A stretch of 64,000 bases of DNA from Catenaria anguillulae PL171 (taxonomy: Eukaryota; Blastocladiomycota; Blastocladiomycetes; Blastocladiales; Catenariaceae), in assembly GCA_002102555.1 (NCBI GenBank), contig MCFL01000005.1, forward strand, positions 806,001 to 870,000, read 5' to 3'. Below the pieces are notes generated by a model. The model did no database searches, was not told where the DNA came from, and worked only from the letters and a program-made list of their open reading frames with translations. Each line of letters begins with the position of its first letter. The stretch's first letter is position 1. The position numbers and the translations under genes were made by a program. Positions 20,833 to 32,592 of the stretch are shown piece by piece.

Positions 20833-23684
20833 CTAAACTTGAGCAGCTGACAAGAATGGGGCAGGCCGACGAATAGCTGGGCCAACATCACCCGGCGGAC
20901 AGGGTCCATCACTGGTACTTTCACCGGACCCGTCAGTGTACTGCCCACTTGTCGCGAAGGACTCACCTTGCAACTCACCTTCCGATCGCGTCTGAGTATT
21001 TGGCGTCGACTCGCCGTCACCTGAATCCGAGCGCGATTGCGATCCGGAATCGTCAGACCCAGACCCATCACTCGAACCGCTCTCAATCACGGTTCCCACG
21101 ACCTCACCCATGGACAAATCCGCGCGGCCCATCTCCTCGCCCACGCTCCACATGCTCGCTCCCCCACCCGCACCCGCCGCTTCCCCATCATCCAATGAAA
21201 TCCCACTCGTCTCCAAACTGGCTGCAACACTATGCTCCAAGGACATACGCTGACCCAACCCCCTCAACCGCATCCTCTGTACTGCCCTCCTTTTCCGCCT
21301 TCCCAACTCCTGCTCCCGGACCCACTCGACCGCCTTGTCGAGCTCATGTCCGTGCCGATATGCGACCAAATGGCCCTCGCCTAACTCGCCCGCCGCCGTC
21401 GTATCTGCACTCACATGTTGCATTCCGGGAATGGCACTGGGCGCCAAAATCCCCGACAGCAGCTCGCCGTCAGAGTACAAACCAGTCACCACTTCGCCTT
21501 CAGACACGTCCATGGACATGGACATGGATGCCGAGCACGTGTGAATGGTGGTTGCCGAAGGTTCCGGGACTAGGCCCGGGCTACATGTTCTTGGGGACGA
21601 CGGGTGAATGGACGAAGGTGGCGGGAGCGAGGTTCCCGGTGTTGGGACGCGCGGGGCAGGCGGTGAGGGAGTCGCTGGAAGCGCAGGCGGAGGTGGGGTC
21701 GGTGTGTGTGTACGCTGGACGCCGATCGAGTGGTAGGATGGTTCTTCTTGTGGGGTCGCGGGTGGGACCGTCAGCAAGCGGGCGATTGGTGTTGGTTCTT
21801 CAATGGTGGATGACGACGGGGTGGGCGAAGATGGTAAGGGAGTCACTTGGGCGCTGGCGTCAGAGAGAATTGGGTGAATTGAAGCCTGTGTTGCTTGATC
21901 AAAGTACAAATCGACCTCAACATCCTCCTCCTCGTCTTGCTCTTCCTCGCCGAGCTCATTGATGGTAGGCAATGACCCAAAACTCGTCTGCACACCCAAA
22001 TCGACACCGGCAAGCACAGCAGATACGTCCGGTGTAGTGATTCGCGGCGGCGTCACACTGGGCGTGACTTGCGTCGCTCCATCCACCACGGGTCGGGTTC
22101 TTCGACCGCCTGCACAGCCTGTTCAACCGGCCACTCTGCCTGTGTCGCCGCAGCCACTGGCCACCTTGCCACCACATCCTGCGCAAGCTCGGCCACCATG
22201 TCGGCGGCCACCTGATCGACCATCTCCTCGGCAACCAGCCGGAGCAACACTTGCGTCTCAATCCACTGCATCAGCTCGGCGTGTGCCTCGCCGCCCAATC
22301 CGGTTCCACTTGAACCACGCCGGCCGTGTCCTGTACCTGCATGGGCGCATCCGTCTGTACTGCGCAATTGACATGCCTCGCCAAATCCCTCGTATCCAGC
22401 GCGACCGTCCTGCCCTTCTCCCGATCGCCCATCGTCTGGCTCGCCACACTACGCATTGCAGGGCCGGCAACCGCCAAATCCGCCTGACACGCAACCGCCC
22501 GCCCGCCACCATGCATGGGCGATGCCGCCGTGGCCCGATCAATGACCGCGGGCGGATCGTCATGGTCCACGAATCCTTTACGTCGTGCGTGGGCTCTTCG
22601 TGGGCTTGCACGCCCATGGACTTTTGGTGAATTACAGGCGGCGACACGATGATTGGGCGTGGGTCAATGGGCGGGTTGGACGCAAGGTAGGTTTGCAGGG
22701 CAACCGAGGTTGTGCGTGCAGACCGGGCACTCGGGCGGACGGATCCGGTCATGGGAGCCGGATTTGCGGGCGTTGACGTGGGTTTGGATTGCCGGCGCAT
22801 GGGCGACCGTGGCCGGTGCGAAGGGGAGCGGCCGCAGCCATGGGTGGCGCGGGCAGAGGCGGCGCGGGAATCGGCAGCGACGCTAGATGCGGCGGCTTGA
22901 TGGAAGTGCGGCGCAGAAAGATTGGGTTTTGTGAAACGCGCACGTTATAGAACTTGTTGGGTGCACGAAGCGGAGACTTGTCTCGCTCGCGCTCACGCTC
23001 GCGGTCGAATCGACGCGGGGCAGTGGCTGTGGTGGGAGTGGGAGTAGGTGATGATGGCGGGCCGCCTGGTTGTGGGGCAAAGTGCGTGATGGGTGGGCGA
23101 GGGACTGGGATCATGGATGGTGGAAGGTCAGAGAGTGGGATGGGCGGCGGTTTGGCTCGTGCGGACGCGGGTGCATTGGCTGCCGGTTTGATCCGCGAGC
23201 GACGGCGGGCGGCTTCTTGTGCTGCGCGCTCGCTCAGGGCTAGCGATGCATTTTGCGTTGTGCTTGCCGCGAGCGACCGGACACGGGTCATGATGGATTC
23301 TGACAGGGTTCCACCGTCAGCTCCATGGGAAGTTTGCGCTGAAACAGAAGTGGGCTGGGAGCGGGCGAGGCGGTGCAGCATGGACCGGGCGCCAATGTAA
23401 TCAAACTGTCCGCCCAGAGCTTGTTCGAGCCGCTGGTCGGCGAGTTGGCGTGATGAGAGCTGTGAAGACGGGTTCTGCTGGATGTCGGCATTTTCGGCAG
23501 GCTGAAGGGCGGAGCGCTTGACTCGAATGGTGCTCGGCCGTTCGGGCTTTGAGCGCAGCCGGTTCAAGTCCAAGGCAACGCGGTCTGTCAGGCTCTGACT
23601 TTGACTTGATTCATGCAGCTGTAGCAGGCCGTTTCCGTTTCCGGAAGATGGAGGTGGGTGGGAAAAGAGCATGGCGGCCGACAT
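20833..23684 (-). CDS. Large disordered protein, possible TALPID3 relative
   Basis: ATG at 23684, stop at 20833; about 900 residues if the frames between 22100 and 22800 belong together. The N-terminal part has helices with 'DRVALDLNRLRSK' and 'LADQRLEQALGGQFDYIGAR'. A middle block reads 'ELMQWIETQVLLRLVAEEM', which resembles the conserved Trp-containing helix of TALPID3 (KIAA0586). The C-terminal half is Pro/Thr/Ser-rich and then acidic, with 'DVSEGEVVTGLYSDGELL' and 'RSEGELQGES', recalling the 'SEGE' motifs near the TALPID3 C-terminus. TALPID3 is a centriole distal-end protein needed for cilium assembly. The match is by motif memory only, and several frame switches blur the middle. If wrong, it is an unrecognised disordered protein. 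Confidence 0.4.
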
Positions 23685-26387
23685 GACGAAGGGATGGGCA
23701 AAGAAAAGTGTTTTCTCAGGGATTGCCCAAAGTCATGGCTTGGGATGACATGGCCGGTTGCTGAGCATTTGGCATGGGAATCTTTGATCGATCTTCACAC
23801 CGATCTCACGGCCAGTTTCTGCTTGTGAAGGAAATATCCTTCGATCGGGCTGACCGTCTCATGCAATCGGGGTGCCGACCCTTTTCAGGTTCAGGCTTGC
23901 AAAAACGGACACCCGAACAACAACGGTGGTTTCCCTGGCAGGCGAAGACTTGTACCCTGCCAACTCCTTTTCACCTCAAGCAATACAATACGACAGTGAG
24001 AAAGCTCAGTGTGAGTGTCGTGGCTTCAAGTCTTTGGCCAACTCCTCAACCGACCAATGAGACCATGACCTGATCTCATGATTCTTCAACCCATCCCGGC
24101 TGTGTCTCCCTGGTGAGGTGAGGTCAAAATCATCTGCCGAGAAATGGATGCATGCAAGAGGCAACGCTGCAGCACAAAGACACTGATTTAAACCTCGCTG
24201 TGGTGCATTCTTAGTGCTCAATGTCCCATCTCGGCAGTTGGTTGCTCTTGACTTCATGAGGGGGTCTGTCCCCTTAGTCACTCCGCCGGTCTGTGAAGGG
24301 ACGCTGAAAAACAAGCTTGCTCGGCCACGGTACAGGAGGCCGCGAGTTCGAGCCTGGTTTGAACCAACATTCTTTTGATTTCCGGAGCCCTTCCATTTCG
24401 TCCTGAGCAATTCCGAGGCCCTTCCATTAGCCTTGAAAAGCAATTCTCCAGCCATTCCTTCGCAATTATTGAGGCTTTCCATAAGGCTTTCCACACGTCA
24501 TGATTCACGTCATGCTCTTGACGAGGTCGAATCACGATTCAAGCATCTTGAGGCCAATATCTCTCTGTTCCGATGTAACTTTGTGCTTAGTGCTTATGAT
24601 GTGCTGAGTCTTTCTTGTCCCCGTGTTGCCCGCTTCTCCTGCGACCGCCCGCCCTCCCGCCAACCTCGAACGCACGGACTCAGCAGCAAAATACTCGCCG
24701 TGTCGCTCATTTCCTTTCCCGTTGATCTCTCGCTTTCCTCGACCTGCTCAGCTGACTTTTGCTATTGTTGGTAAATGGCCCAACTTGTCTTCAACAGGAC
24801 CTTGTCTCAATCTATTCCTTCTCATCTGACCCGACTTGCTCAATTCTTTGCTGAGTCGCCAATCTCGCTGCTCGCTTTTCTTCTGCTGCTCTGATTTCTC
24901 ATTGCCCTTCTCGCGAGTCGGTGTATGTCAAACAAGCTGAGCCTTGGTCATACCACTACCATTGCTCCACTGCTATTTTATGATCCCCTTTTGCTGCTGA
25001 GCTTGGGTGACGAGGCAGTCAACGCTTAACATTTATGGTGAAAGCGTACAGTCGCACCTGGGCCCGACACATCTTACCAACATTGATGTCCCATCATTGA
25101 CACTGCATCGCGTCTCGCACTGCCCAAACCTTGCCCTTGCACTCACTAGGATATGTATTCCCACAGTTCCAACATTCCCACTACACTGACTGCGGCGCCA
25201 TCATGATCTCAAGACTCGAAAGCAATTGACGTTGCGTAGCAACTGAGATTTTCGCTCTGATTTCTCAATACCCCCCCCCCCCAGAGTCTTGGTCGCGAAC
25301 AAAAAGTTGAATCACATGTACATATTTACTTGTGTCCACCCAACTCACTTCTCGATCTAGACCAATTGACTTGCTTTCAAGCCCGCATCGCTCGGAGAAT
25401 ACAATGCCCACTGCCCACTGCCCACCTTCCATGCCAAATTCAACTTACCACCACGCAGGTGACGCCGCTACCATCATCTCGCCTGCCACCATAACAAATC
25501 GCTCCATTGCAGTATCGTTACGATCACATCCCGTTTGTACATTGGCCAACGGAACGGCCCTTAATGCACAGCACCAGCAGCAACTACCCATATGACACCA
25601 TTGATTCTACATTGATTGCTTCTTGAGAGACTCTGTGTCAAAATCGTACGCATGATGTTCCCAGTACTACACAAACATGGCCCTTGCACCAACGGTCCAA
25701 AAGCGAGGATATTCCCACCTTGACCAACATCTCCACCACACTCGCGACCGCACCATCATCTCTCGCATGAGTGCGATTGACAGATAGCTCAGAAGCTGAG
25801 CAGCTTTTCAGGACAGACCCCCTCAAGGGCGAGAGCCTGCATCTGGATGCGGGCGAACTTACCCTTAAAAATTGGTGCAGTACTGTACTTTAGAGCTAGA
25901 ATTTCCGGATGCAACGACAACAAGGCTGCTTGGCTCAGTTGGCAGAGCGTCGCTCTCGTAAAGCGAAGGTCGGGTGTTCGATTCTCCCAGCAGCCACTAC
26001 TTTTTCCTTGTCGCTTTTTTCTGTCCATGTAATACATGCCACCAAAAGACTCGACTCGAGGGGAACCTTCGCTGTCCCACTGGGCCTCCCAACACTTTGT
26101 TTTGGACACTCCAACCCCTGCCGCTTGTTGCATGTGCTCTCGCCGAGTCCGCCGCCACATGCACTATGAACACTTTCTTTTGTATATGGCTTGCGTTTTC
26201 CAGGCGTGTGTTGATGGTGTGTGAGTGGATACATTGATGCTTGCGTCAGCGGAGTCACGAAGCATCCCTCAGGTGTGTCCCATTCACCTTGTGCAGAAGG
26301 GCGCAAATAGACTAGGAAAATATATAAACAAAGGACTCTCGCCCACACCTTGCTCGTTGAACCCGTAACCCCACTCTCCCAAGTCGC
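23685..26387. other. Long gene-poor region with one tRNA
   Basis: About 2.7 kb, lower in GC than its surroundings, containing tRNA-Thr at 25924. A 12-base C tract lies at 25271-25282. Two copies of an imperfect 18-base direct repeat with the core GCCCTTCCATT occur near 24385 and 24415. No protein-coding frame shows codon structure or homology. A B-box-like string near 24345 does not fold as a tRNA. No transposon ends are seen. Confidence 0.55.
25924..25996 (+). tRNA. trnT-CGU: tRNA-Thr (anticodon CGT)
   Basis: The cloverleaf folds by eye: acceptor GGCTGCT/AGCAGCC (7 of 7 pairs), D stem GCTC/GAGC, anticodon stem TCGCT/AGCGA with loop CTCGTAA (anticodon CGT, reads ACG), a five-base variable loop, T loop TTCGATT, and discriminator A. 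The T stem has one T-T mismatch (GGGTG/CTCCC). There is no intron. A T5 Pol III terminator lies at 26001-26005, four bases after the gene. No CCA is encoded, as usual in eukaryotes. Confidence 0.92.
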
Positions 26388-27305
26388 TCAGAAGCACAGC
26401 CGGTAAGTGACATACTTGCCTGCCGTCTCCGAGTTACGAATGATCTTGACCACCTCCCCACGCCGCAGGCCCAAGTACCGCGCCACGGGATCGGACGAAG
26501 GGATCCGCGGCAACTGCGTCTCCTTCAACCGGTACCGCTCCAAAAGCGTCTTCTTCTCCTCGGGCTCGAGCTTCTCGTGCTTGGGGACAAGCGTGTGCTT
26601 GGTGATGTTGACAACCAGCTCGGCCTCTTCAAAGGCTTCCAGGCGGTACTTGTCCGACGAGCTGTTGACAATCTGTTTGGTGTCACAAAGTATGTGATTT
26701 GGAAGTGAGTTGTTGAGCGGGAGAGAATGGTTTGGCAAAGCGCGCAAGATGGTAAGGTGGAGCACACGTACACCCTTGGCTTGAGGACCAAGCGGCTGCT
26801 TGTGCACAATGATGCCTCGCGGGATGTTGGAAGCAACGAGCAATTCGCAAAATCTGGATGATACGTTTGAAAAGAATGCAGGGACAAGGTCAGTTGCTTG
26901 AACGAATACGGTCACATTCAGCAAGTGGATCACAGTCACAACTGTCGACCGTACTGCTTGATGTGGGCAACACCAATCTTGTTCTTGGAATCGTCGGCAA
27001 TAAAGGCAATCATGATGGGCTCGGTCTCGGCACCGACTCCTGGCTTGGCAAACATGAGGTTCATGGCAGCATCACGTCTGGCGTAACCCAGCGAGGTTCT
27101 GTCAGGAGATGAGCCCTTATCAAATGCATCATGGCAGAACATACTGCAGCTGGTTGTTTGGTGCATAACGGGACTTGAAGTCCTCGAGCGTCAAGTTGGT
27201 CTGTTCCTCGGGAACCATGTATCCACGATCGGCCATCATCTCGTAGATGGTCTTGTGGATACGGTACATGCGAGAAACTTCGCGGGTCTGTGCGTCTGTG
27301 CTCAT
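26388..27305 (-). CDS. RPB5: RNA polymerase subunit RPB5 (ABC27), shared by Pol I, II and III
   Basis: ATG at 27305, TGA at 26388, in four exons. The N-terminal jaw begins '[20 protein letters not shown]' with '[12 protein letters not shown]'. The middle has '[20 protein letters not shown]' and '[18 protein letters not shown]'. The C-terminal assembly domain, conserved down to archaeal RpoH, is nearly canonical: '[20 protein letters not shown]', '[20 protein letters not shown]', '[20 protein letters not shown]', ending '[12 protein letters not shown]'. It lies in the jaw of all three nuclear polymerases. Introns lie near 27073-27150, 26853-26940 and 26672-26773. The frame is intact. Confidence 0.95.
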
Positions 27306-28043
27306 TTTTCAATGTCGTGGCTGATTGGATTCGGTTGGGGACGGTTTGGCTCGGAGGCGGCGACAAGGCAGGTCACAATAACAAATGCATAAAGAGGCCG
27401 TCGCAAACTTTTCATGGCACTATGGTGCGGCGGTGTCGTTGCTTTCCTTGCTGACCGCGACCCACCCATGCCGCCAGCGCCAGCGGCTCTCAACGACAGG
27501 ACGAACGATGGTGTGGGACGAGATCAGCAAAACAGAGCCTGATGCAATCACGTGCGCTCAGGCGGACAGTTGCACACTCGATCGGCATGCCACTTTCGAT
27601 CGGCCATTCGTCAAGGTCGCCTTGCTTGTGCCTCCGTTGCAGCGTCTGTGCTGGATGACTTACGGACACGCAACCGCCGCCTTGCCATGCACCTCAAGCA
27701 TTACCTCCCATGTATGCATCATTCTCCTCTCCAGCTCATTCCGGGACATGCACCCCAAACCTGCCCATGTGACTTTGCGACCGTCCAGATGGCCTCGACC
27801 GCATTGCAACTTGGGTTGTAAGACCACGACGCTGCTCGCTTCGTGTATTGTACACATGTCGGCACGGACCGTGCTAATCAGCCGCCCCATTAGCGGCGGA
27901 TTCGACCACCGCCATCAACCAGCGTGGCCACCCGCCATGGAAATGCAGCCAACGAGTCTTCACTGACATCATCACGCAACATTGCTTACGATACAGAGTC
28001 CTTTCTATCATTTACACCCCTCGCCATCGATTCCCTTGCAAAC
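27306..28043. other. Intergenic, divergent promoter region
   Basis: About 740 bases between RPB5 and NDUFB10, which diverge. Open frames on both strands here lack any recognisable protein. No RNA or repeat is seen. Confidence 0.5.
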
Positions 28044-28478
28044 ATGACCACGGAGACCAAGCGGATGCCCGTTGACCCCGAGAACCGCAAGTGGGCCGGG
28101 GTTACGCCCGTGCAGCAGGTTGACTTGAACGATCCCATTGGTATGGTTTTCAATGCTGTTGCAAAGATCGACATCCTCGCTCTTCGCCGCATCCACTGAT
28201 CGCTTCTCCGTTTGCTTGGGCAACCGGTCGCTCCATTTCATCCTTCAACAGCTGTCCTTGAGGCACGCGACCAGCACCTGCGCCAAGAGTGGGTCGAGGT
28301 GATGAAGACCAAGATCATTCGTGAAAAGCTGGTGCGCTGCTACAAGCGCGAGGGCGTCAACCATGTCGACAACTGCACCCACCTCGTCGAGGCATATGTC
28401 GACCGCCTCAAGCGTGGAGGGATCAAGTCGTGGCGTCAGTTCAACCGGGAGCAACAGCAGGCGCAAGCAGAGCACTAA
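28044..28478 (+). CDS. NDUFB10: Complex I subunit NDUFB10 (PDSW) homologue
   Basis: Two exons, 28044-28140 and 28252-28478, joined at 'NDPI|AVLEARDQHLRQEW'. They give 107 residues with no presequence. The central block 'VEVMKTKIIREKLVRCYKRE' and 'VNHVDNCTHLVEAYVDRLK', with a spaced Cys pair, matches the PDSW family, an accessory subunit of the distal membrane arm of mitochondrial NADH dehydrogenase that uses the intermembrane-space Cys-oxidation route. The protein ends in a basic/Gln tail. The presence of this gene and NDUFA2 in the window shows a full complex I, unlike in budding yeasts. Confidence 0.75.
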
Positions 28479-29116
28479 TCATCTGTTTGAGCACTTGCTC
28501 GCTCGCTTCGGTTTCGGTTTCTTGTTGTCGTGTCTATACATCTTTTGGTTGCTCCTTGTTACTCCGCAAACGCTCTTGCCCCCAACGGTCTAAGATCACC
28601 TGTCGGCATTTGTGCGCTTGATTTGCAGAACCGCCGAAGCTGGCTCACAGCGCGAGAATGCGTAAGCCCTTCACGAGGCCAATGGACTCTTCACTTGCCT
28701 GCCTGACAGACATAGCTGACACGGTCCGCAGAGCAACGACAACCACTTGACCAACTGCCGGAGAAAGCTTGCTGAACAGGTCCGTCGATCCAGTGGAGTG
28801 ATCGGCAACACGGGGCTTCCCACACCACACGGATGTGAATCGTTCGAGTGAGGAAATGCCACCGACCCAAAAGAATCCTCTGCAACCAAGCATCGGTTTT
28901 CAAAAACGCTACTCCCTCCATGTCATTCGCAACTCGCCTCAGCACAAACCTCCAGCATTTGCCGCCAATCACCGCCCCTCACCGATCCCGGGACCGCCAC
29001 AAGCCGCCAACGCCGGAACCCTGACTGTCTGACATTCTTCCTTTCCATTGCTCCATTCACATTCACGCAAACCCGCCGAAAATCAAACACACTTGATTCC
29101 CGTTTGCCTGGCAAGA
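28479..29116. other. Intergenic
   Basis: About 640 bases between NDUFB10 and the TBL1-like gene, same strand. The last 150 bases are C-rich and look like a 5' leader. No further gene is seen. Confidence 0.5.
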
Positions 29117-31424
29117 ATGTACCCGCCACTGTCCATCTCGGCCGATGAGGTCAACTACCTCATCTACCGATACTTGATCGAGTCGGGTGGGTCAATCTCT
29201 TCCTTGTCCAGCGTCACAAGCTGATGTTGACCGATTGGCTTTCGATTTGCTCCAATCCCATCCCCATGCAACATTCGACAGGGTTCCGACATTCCACCTT
29301 TGCCTTTGAGCACGAATCGCAAATCATCCAAAAAGCCGACGACTTTCGCGCGCTCGACATTCGGCCAGGCATGCTGATTACGTTGCTTCACAAGGCTCTG
29401 CAACTCATGCAAGTCGAACTGCACATGGAAGATGTGCGTTCCATTTAACCTGTCATTCTCGCCTCTCCATCAACTGACGCACGCCCTCCCACTGTTTCAT
29501 TCATCTGCTATCGATCCAGGATGGCACCGAGCGAGAATGCGAAGCAACCCTTTCACTTCTCTACCCACACAACTGCATCACGCCCTCATCTGTTGACGGG
29601 TCGCGCCCGCCACCGTCGCATGCACGCAATCGCAAGTTGTCCGAGCTTCCCAATGCAAACAAGGATGCACCCGCTGGAGGAGGAAAGAAGAAGGAAAAGG
29701 CCGCACGGGCCGATAAGCGAAAGGGAAAGAAGGACAGATCGACAAAGTCGGCAAAGGACAAGGCGAGCAAGTCGGCAGCCGGTGCAACGGCCGGTGACGA
29801 GGATGCCATGGATGTGGATGAACCCGAAAATCAAGCAGGTGGTGATGAGGACGATGTACTCGGTACGTTCTTTTCGTTCTCGCTTGCAATTTGCATCTGC
29901 CTTCCCGTTGGGGTGGCGAGAGCGGAACACTGAATGGTGTCAAACTTTTTCTAGGCGACGACCTCTTGATCCAAGTCGACGATAACGATCCGGCCGTCAC
30001 GCTCACATCGGACGATCTGCTGGCCTTGCAAGATGCCAACGGCTTGTACTATGTGAGCGCCTGGAACCCCGTCGACGACACGCTCCTTGCCTCTGGATCG
30101 CTCAACTCGCTCGTTGGTCTGTGGACCGTGCCGACGACCAATGGCCGCCTGTCCAATGTCACCCACCTCGCGCATACATCCGACTCGTCGCCGTCACCCT
30201 CGAAATCTGTCACTTTGTCGTCAAAAAAGTCGACGGTTGCAGCCAACGGCGGCAGTCCGGGCAGAGCCGGCGACGCCAGCGCGACCGTGGTGACTGCAAT
30301 CGCGTGGAGTCCCAATGGCGAGTATCTCGCGACTGGAACCAGCCATTCAAAAGTGCGCGTGTTTTCCAAGGCGGGTCAGTTGCTCAACACGTATTCGGTT
30401 GGGCCAGCATCCGTCAAGGTGGCGCCAAGCGATGGGTCGCCAAAGCGTGGGACAGTGGTCATGGACAACCCAGTCATGGAGTTGGCGTTTAGCTTGGATT
30501 CCGGGCTGTTGGCGTGTGGAACAACGGCGGGCAGTCTGGTGGTGGTGGATGTGGCCAAGGGCAAGCAGGTGTATTCGTTGCAGTGCTCAAATGCTGGTAC
30601 GCATGTTTTCCCATCACTTTCAATTTGAGCATGCTTTGTCTAACGAAACGTGGCTTGCGGCAATGTTAGTCATGGCATTTGCATGGAACAGCAACCACAT
30701 TCTCGCCGCGGGCTCGACGGATCATCTTGTGCGCCTGATTGACGTCAACCATGCCTCTGTGATTGAGCTTGCGGGCCATCAAGGCGGTGTCAACCAAGTT
30801 TCTTGGGATCCGTCACGTACCCTGCTTGCAAGCTGTTCCGATGATGGCACCATTCGGATATGGTCGCAGGATGTCGTGTCGCAATCATCAACCGGGCAGC
30901 GGCAGCCGAGGGTCGTATTGCAGGGGCACGAGGGTGAAGTGATTACCATGGATTGGAATCCGAACCCGCCAAATGGAGCGGCGCAGATTGCTTCGTACGT
31001 TTCTGATTATTGGAAATGTTGGAAATCAAAACCCCAGGATCTGACGACCTTTATCGCTTGCATCATTTCGTACAGAGTGGGAACCGACCGCGTCGTACGG
31101 ATATGGGACGTGGCCACAGGGTCATGCATCTACGCCATGGACCGCCACGTGCAAGCGCATTGTGTGCTCGCCTACAGTCCCGACGGCAAGTACCTGGTGT
31201 GTGGGTCCGATGACCGGTACATGTACGTGTGGACAAGCACCGCACAGCTTGTTCGGTCATTTTATGCATGCAGCGAAATTGTCGACTTGCGGTTCAATCG
31301 CACGGGCGATCGCATGGCCGTGTGTTTTGGGACCTCGCAGATGGTCATTTTGCCGCTCGGCCCAATGTTGGCCGGGTCGTCGGCAGGTCGAGAAGATGGG
31401 GAGGGTGGCGATGGGACTGGATGA
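29117..31424 (+). CDS. TBL1/Sif2-like corepressor: LisH plus WD40 propeller
   Basis: ATG at 29117. Exon 1 gives 'ISADEVNYLIYRYLIESG', the LisH tetramerisation helix pair of TBL1X/TBL1XR1. Next come 'FRHSTFAFEHESQIIQKADD' and 'PGMLITLLHKALQLMQVELH', the F-box-like second half. A Lys-rich linker (29640-29780) with 'EDAMDVDEPE' leads into about eight WD40 blades: 'VSAWNPVDDTLLASGS', 'TAIAWSPNGEYLATGTS', 'VMELAFSLDSGLLACGT', 'FAWNSNHILAAGSTDHLVRL', 'VSWDPSRTLLASCSDDGTIR', 'ITMDWNPNPPNGAAQIAS', 'TDRVVRIWDVATGS', 'LAYSPDGKYLVCGSDDRYMY'. The human proteins work in the NCoR/SMRT-HDAC3 complex, yeast Sif2 in Set3C; a chromatin role is expected. Introns have donors GTGGGT, GTGCGT, GTACGT, GTACGC and GTACGT. 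The frame is intact. Confidence 0.9.
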
Positions 31425-32592
31425 GCCTTGACTGTGCGCGCGCGTGTGAGTTAATTGGTAGGGGAGGTAGGGCCTATGGGAGGATTATTTATATGCTTGA
31501 AATCTATTTTGTCTCGGTGCTTGGCTTTTTTTTTCTGTTGTTCTTGTATTTGATTCAGTTTATGCATGGAAGTTTCAGTCGTCTTGGATGTCCGCTTTGC
31601 TAGAGTTCTTGTCAAAGACAGCACCCTGTGCAGCAAAACGAACGCAGCGTCGGTTCACGGTGGGAACAGTTGCTGTCGGAGCGATGACGGCTGGGGAGGA
31701 ATCAGTGGGACGCTGAGGGAGTGGCTGAGATTGGCCCCGGTCACCACCGAAAGGAAGGCAAGAAGGGCATGGGTCGTGAGTCGGCACGGCAGTACATTGT
31801 CAAATCGATATTTCTTCCTTACCAGGGGAGAATCTGCGAATTTGAGTGCGCAACTCTCTCATCACCGTTCGCAGTGGTTGGCTTGCCAAAAGACGGATTG
31901 GCGAGCGACACGGCCCTCACGGAAACACAATGCAATACTGACACTGCAATAACATTTCCACCCGTTGGCACTTGCTGCAATCTCGACCTCAACCTCATCT
32001 ACAACCCAAACTTTGCATTGGGCTGCCCGTCCTCATTCGATCTGATCCGTGCTTGCCATTTGTTTGTCAAGTGGCACCTACCTTCGATTCGACTCGCCGT
32101 CCACTGTCTGGCGCCTGCCCCTGTTGGATCGAGTCATTTGCCGCTTGCGCATTACCCGCGGACACTTGACCAGCATTTCGCCCCCGAGCCTGATCCCCGC
32201 TGCCGGCCCATCGCATTCTCGATCCGTTCAAGCGTAGCCAACGTCTGCATCGTTTGATTCCGTTGGCCGAATATCGCAGGCTACTCGGCCTCCTTGTATC
32301 ACCTCGCTTCACGTTGCCTGGATCGCCCAGAAGTTGGGCCACCCAAACGGATCGCACGAGCAAAGTTATCATTGGCCCACACGGACCATCCTCTCTCCGC
32401 ACCAATCGTCCAAAACGAACGCGTCGTTTTCTTATTTGTGTCCCATCCCGCGACGCCTGAGCCGCCTCACCTTCGTCACCACTCGTGATCGCTCGTTGCC
32501 ATTTACCCGCTCGCGTTTTTTGGTGTCCGCACACCACATTTCTCCGAACCATCGCCCTCAGCGCAACCAGCGAGTCCGCTTCACAACCGACC
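31425..32592. other. Intergenic
   Basis: About 1.17 kb between the TBL1-like and oxysterol-binding genes. The open frames on either strand (up to about 200 codons on the minus strand, 32067-32666) overlap the start of the downstream gene and look like shadows. No other feature is seen. Confidence 0.5.

Noticed and set aside
24300-24375. B-box-like string (GAGTTCGAGCC) with a hairpin near 24330-24350, possible second tRNA or tRNA-derived SINE
   Set aside because: No acceptor, D or T stem can be paired on either strand, and no A box lies at the right distance. It is at most a degenerate tRNA relic.
23685-26387. Mobile element filling the gene-poor region
   Set aside because: No transposase, reverse transcriptase, terminal inverted or long terminal repeats were seen; only short direct repeats, a C tract and the tRNA.
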